A stretch of 6,824 nt of DNA from Rhodospirillaceae bacterium (GTDB lineage: Bacteria; Pseudomonadota; Alphaproteobacteria; Rhodospirillales_A; Casp-alpha2). Every line of letters begins with the position of its first letter. The stretch's first letter is position 1. Below are positions 6,112 through 6,824 of the stretch, one piece after another. The notes under the pieces were generated by a model. The model searched no databases. It had not been told where the DNA came from and saw nothing but the letters and a program-made list of their open reading frames with translations. The DNA is taken from NCBI GenBank assembly GCA_003488105.1, contig DNMS01000115.1, positions 1 to 6,824 on the forward strand. Reading direction: 5' to 3'. A program made the translations under genes and the position numbers.

Positions 6112-6824
6112 TCAGGCCGTGGCCGGGGCGGGAAGCTTTTCCGGAATGGGGATATGCAAGGCGGCGGCGACGAAGCCCAACGCGATGGAGCCGTACCACA
6201 CCCAATCATAGGATCCGGTGGTCTGGTACAGATAACCGCCCAGCCACACGCCGAGGAAACTGCCGATCTGGTGGCTCAGGAAGGTGATCCCGAACAGCAT
6301 GGACAGATAACGCACGCCGAACATATGGGCGACCAGGCCCGAGGTCAGCGGCACCGTGCCGAGCCACAACAGGCCCATGGCGCCGGCGAACAGCAGGATA
6401 TTGGTCTCGGTCTTAGGTGCCGCCAACAGGGCGATGATGCAAAGCGAGCGCAGGAAATAGAGCCAGGCCAATACCCATTTTTTCGGAAACCTGCCGCCCA
6501 GCGCGCCGCAGGCGAAGGTGCCGACGATATTGCACAGCCCGATCAGCGACAGGGCAAGGGCGGCGATGCGCAGGTCGATGTGCAGAAGCTCCAGATACTT
6601 GGGGAAATGCACGGTGATGAAGGCGACCTGGAACCCGCAGACGAAGAACCCCAGGGTCAGCAGGTTAAAGCCCAGGTGGCGATAGGCTTCGCCGAGGGCT
6701 TCCCCCAGGCTGATGTCGGGTGTCTTGCCCTGGCGCTGGGCCACGGGCGCGGCGTCGGCGCTGAGCGGTTGGCGCGCCAGCAGGAAAGCCAGCGGCACGG
6801 CGATCAGCATGATCACGGCGAGCG
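6112..6824 (-). CDS. MFS transporter, C-terminal half (5' end beyond the window)
   Basis: This is an inner-membrane secondary transporter of the major facilitator superfamily. Only the last 236 or so residues are present, because the reading frame is open to the right edge. The first possible start inside the window (a GTG at 6816) falls inside a hydrophobic helix and is not the true start. Counting from that codon, the end of a helix (1-14), a cytoplasmic central loop (about 15-45) and six further helices (about 49-71, 83-103, 113-131, 139-157, 162-186 and 205-222) are seen. The second-half MFS signature GALGGRFPKK (104-113) lies between helices 8 and 9. The segments WLGTVPLTSGLVAHMFGVRY and SHQIGSFLGVWLGG resemble YcxA/monocarboxylate-like bacterial MFS proteins, as I recall them. 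The substrate cannot be inferred. A GC hairpin follows the stop, and the histidine kinase lies downstream on the same strand with its own candidate promoter. Confidence 0.88.
   Translation of the reverse strand, partial: LAVIMLIAVPLAFLLARQPLSADAAPVAQRQGKTPDISLGEALGEAYRHLGFNLLTLGFFVCGFQVAFITVHFPKYLELLHIDLRIAALALSLIGLCNIVGTFACGALGGRFPKKWVLAWLYFLRSLCIIALLAAPKTETNILLFAGAMGLLWLGTVPLTSGLVAHMFGVRYLSMLFGITFLSHQIGSFLGVWLGGYLYQTTGSYDWVWYGSIALGFVAAALHIPIPEKLPAPATA

Noticed and set aside
5396..6205. Minus-strand open frame (269 residues) overlapping the kinase N-terminus and the upstream gap
   Set aside because: It is out of frame with the kinase, Arg/Gly/Pro-rich, and has no family resemblance.
1..6824. 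A new multi-gene system such as defence, secretion or biosynthesis
   Set aside because: The genes are recognisable, alternate in strand, mostly stand alone and fall into unrelated functions; no mobile-element or cluster hallmarks are visible.

Overview
This GC-rich window looks like ordinary chromosomal DNA from an alphaproteobacterium, plausibly a Rhodospirillales-type lineage. The clues are the base composition, an IalB-family periplasmic protein next to rlmN, a Rhizobium-type asparaginase, and the style of the proteins. The exact taxon cannot be read from the sequence. No tRNA, rRNA, CRISPR array, insertion sequence, integrase or other sign of mobility is visible. No stretch over 300 bases lacks a gene, and the six complete genes are intact.

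Layout from left to right. rlmN (23S rRNA/tRNA adenine-C2 methyltransferase) lies on the minus strand, with a small secreted IalB-family protein just upstream of it in the same direction, 55 bp away. A divergent gap of about 100 bp separates these from a plus-strand asparaginase II of the Rhizobium etli ReAV type. The asparaginase converges, with only 9 bp between stops, on a minus-strand SpoU/TrmH-type RNA methyltransferase. A 140-bp divergent gap carrying a perfect 14-bp palindrome follows. It leads to a plus-strand zinc-free MDR-family NADPH:quinone oxidoreductase whose start is fixed by a strong AAGGAG site. That gene overlaps tail-to-tail by 8 bp with a minus-strand membrane sensor histidine kinase. 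Upstream of the kinase lie its own candidate promoter and a strong GC hairpin, then the C-terminal half of an MFS transporter that runs off the right edge.

The genes are mostly single units in alternating orientation, so there is little evidence of one shared pathway. Two encode RNA modification enzymes, one amino-acid catabolism, one redox metabolism, one sensing, one transport, and one an envelope protein. I found no convincing new multi-gene system. The points most worth a second look are small: promoter-like elements placed so that ialB and rlmN could be leaderless, a kinase promoter that lies over its first possible ATG, the dyad upstream of the oxidoreductase, and the uncharacterised seven-helix sensor of the apparently orphan kinase.
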